64,000 bases of DNA from Asparagopsis taxiformis. Taxonomy: Eukaryota; Rhodophyta; Florideophyceae; Bonnemaisoniales; Bonnemaisoniaceae. The stretch spans positions 1-64,000 of the forward strand of contig JALQPE010001962.1 of NCBI GenBank assembly GCA_030407315.1, read 5' to 3'. Position numbers and translations under genes: made by a program. A model generated the notes under the pieces. That model was not told the origin of the DNA, did not search any database, and saw only the letters and a program-made list of their open reading frames with translations. Shown one piece after another: positions 62,307-64,000 of this stretch (positions are counted from its first letter, which is position 1; each line of letters starts with the position of its first letter).

Positions 62307-64000
62307 TTATTCTTCTTCATTATCATCTGTGAACTGGTAATCAGTGTTGGTGTAGAAGCGGTTGAGATAGAAACGGTGGTCCGACCAGTGCATTTGTTTC
62401 GTAAATGGCTTGACTGGAAAGTTACTTCGTACGATGTGCACGGTGCCAGATATAGTAGATGCAGGAATGAGGTCAAACCAAGGACCACCTGCACTGTGGG
62501 ATGCAGTGTCATTGCTGTCAACGGATCCGTTGTCCGGGTCCCATGTGGACCACTTTAAACAAATGCACCCAAGTGATTTTTCCACAGCGGTTTTTGGGGC
62601 AAAGCAGGTCATATACTGAACGAAAGCGAGTTCTACAGGTTGAAACAGGTTTGGAGACTGCAGGCGTACCAGTGCCAGGACGCGCCCTACCCATATGGTT
62701 CTGTAGTCATCGGCAGTTCCGGAGATGACGACAAAGGAGTACTGCGATCTCTTTGCGGGGCCGAACGATGAAGTTGCAAAGACGCGCTGCTGCTTGTGCC
62801 TCGACACGTTTGTGGGGCGAAGCATGCCACTGTGCGGGTCAAAGTCGTCGGCATCTGGGACGTACCCTCCCATGACGTAGGCGGACTTTACCACGGTGAC
62901 GGAAATGTCCATGTCATGTATTGGAGGGCCTTCTGCCGTGGCGCGCAGTCTAGCGAGGGTGAGGAACGCTTGTGCAGCTGTGTCACCGAGTTGCTGGAAT
63001 AGCGTTATGGTGCCAGACGGGAACGAGGAGTTGTGCAGAGGCAAAAGAGTGGCAGGATCGGGCTGTCCGTCGATATCTGCAACGAGGAGGGTTGCATCGG
63101 GCAGCAGGGAGGCAAAGTCGTGCAGTGCAACGGTGAATCCGTCGCGAACGAGTACTGCACCGTCTGTGGGCGATATCATGCGTGGGTTTCCCAATGTGTT
63201 CGATGAGGTGTGACCAGTTAGAGTGGCCAAGGAGAATTCCATGTGGCGAATAGTCTCTTCCATGGCTGTGGAGCGCCTTCGAGAGGTTTTCCTATAACTC
63301 TGTTTGAACAGAAGATGCGAGTGTTCGTAGGGGCCTGCATCGATGTGTTCCAGGGCGCCATATCTCTGCAAGTCACCGGGAAGATGGTCAAGAAGATGGA
63401 ACTTGAAAGTTTTGAGACCTGTGGTGTGGAATGGGCCGAGGGTGGAGAGCATTGATTGTTTGAAATAGGAAATGGAGTTCTGGAGGCTTTCTAGTTCGGC
63501 GGCAGTCCAGTGCTTGATGCGACCGCGTTTCATGACCCATGCGACGAGGTCAGAGTATTGCGTGCAGATGGAAGTGAGGGGGCTGTATCTACTTCGTCAC
63601 AGCATGTGTCAATGAATGCTGCGATGAAAGGGAACACCATGTCGACATGGTGATAGTCTTTGGCTGCGAGCATGCCGCGTATGCCGTCCTCCGTGAAGAG
63701 GCTGTTCAAATTGGTGCCCTTCTCACCCTTGGAGAAGTCGACATGAAGACCGGTGATGTAGTAGTCGCGTTCGATAGCGGACAGAATGCTGTTTGAGCCG
63801 GCGAGGATGGATTTTTTCACCTTCTTGAAGGTGCGAGGTGTCCCGGAATGGGAGGCAGTGGTGGTGAGGTCTGGGGAGCTGAGGCGGTGGACAATGCACT
63901 GTTTGATGAGCTTTGAGATGCCGAGGTGGAGATTGTGCAGAGGCTCGAAGGAGAAAATGTTGTAGGGGTCTAGGGGACTGTTGGTGGGTAAAAGAGCGGT
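62307..64000 (-). pseudogene. ORF4 of X, second copy, partial
   Basis: C-terminal ~560 codons of the Plavaka-like transposase; the N-terminus lies beyond the window. One G is missing near 63580 (GAGGGGGCTG against GAGGGGGGCTG), shifting the frame between 62307-63533 and 63530 onward. Motifs GALEHIDAGPYEHSHLLFK and EPLHNLHLG are present. Confidence 0.75.

Larger units (their letters stand above)
57922..64000. repeat. 9.29-kb direct duplication, second unit (cut by window end)
   Basis: Aligns with 48632 onward at offset ~9290 with about 99% or better identity by eye, differing mainly by one-base indels. The base before it (57921) does not match the base before 48632, so the junction is new. 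Confidence 0.9.

Noticed and set aside
1..64000. Bacterial or phage origin suggested by ParB and DPPY methyltransferase genes
   Set aside because: LTR retrotransposon, introns, SET domain, U1-type fingers and nested eukaryotic DNA transposons make a nuclear eukaryotic genome far more likely.

Overview
This is eukaryotic nuclear DNA built mostly from transposable elements nested in one another. Evidence for a eukaryote: a complete Ty1/copia retrotransposon, GT-AG and GC-AG introns of 42-97 nt with TACTAAC-like branch sites, a SET domain, U1-type zinc fingers, and a transposase resembling the Plavaka (KDZ) group. No operon layout or Shine-Dalgarno pattern is seen. Compact genes, short introns and the transposon repertoire would fit a multicellular red alga, but that is a guess; other protists or fungi are not excluded.

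Two large DNA transposons dominate. Element X is seen as a left part at 1-12588 (copy A), a longer left part at 35392-48631 (copy B), and two right parts at 51767-56054 and 61059-64000. Pieced together it encodes: ORF1 (minus), a ParB-like domain fused to a 2-oxoglutarate/Fe(II) dioxygenase-like domain; ORF2 (plus), a beta-class DNA amino-methyltransferase fused to a SET domain; ORF3 (plus), a basic coiled-coil protein; and ORF4 (minus), a C2HC-finger Plavaka-like transposase. A ~200-bp repeat holding a 12-bp-arm hairpin and the palindrome GTGCCGTACGGCAC lies beside every X gene of the left part.

Element Y has terminal inverted repeats starting AACACTGATTT and a 4-bp GTAG target duplication. 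It sits inside ORF3 of X: the left end is at 12589, the right end at 51766 (again at 61058). Between the ends it carries a decayed Sel1-repeat gene, a glutamine-rich TPR-like gene, a core-less relative of its own transposase, a ParB-methyltransferase fusion, a PIP-box protein and, at the right, a DUF7869-type transposase. The ParB-methyltransferase gene is split by an intact copia retrotransposon (23759-30422) with equal 616-bp LTRs, a GTATA target duplication, an uninterrupted 1366-residue gag-pol, and an extra spliced zinc-finger gene in its leader.

A 9.29-kb block (48632-57921: Y right end, X right end and a splice-motif-rich tandem repeat) is repeated in direct orientation from 57922 to the window end. 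Duplicate copies are nearly identical and differ mainly by one- or two-base indels, many in homopolymers, so several 'pseudogenes' here may be sequencing or assembly artefacts.

Functionally, both X and Y pair a ParB-like protein with a base-amino methyltransferase. In Y the two are one polypeptide, which argues that X ORF1 and ORF2 products act together. X adds an oxygenase and a SET domain, so it appears to carry DNA-modification and chromatin-modification enzymes together with its own transposase.
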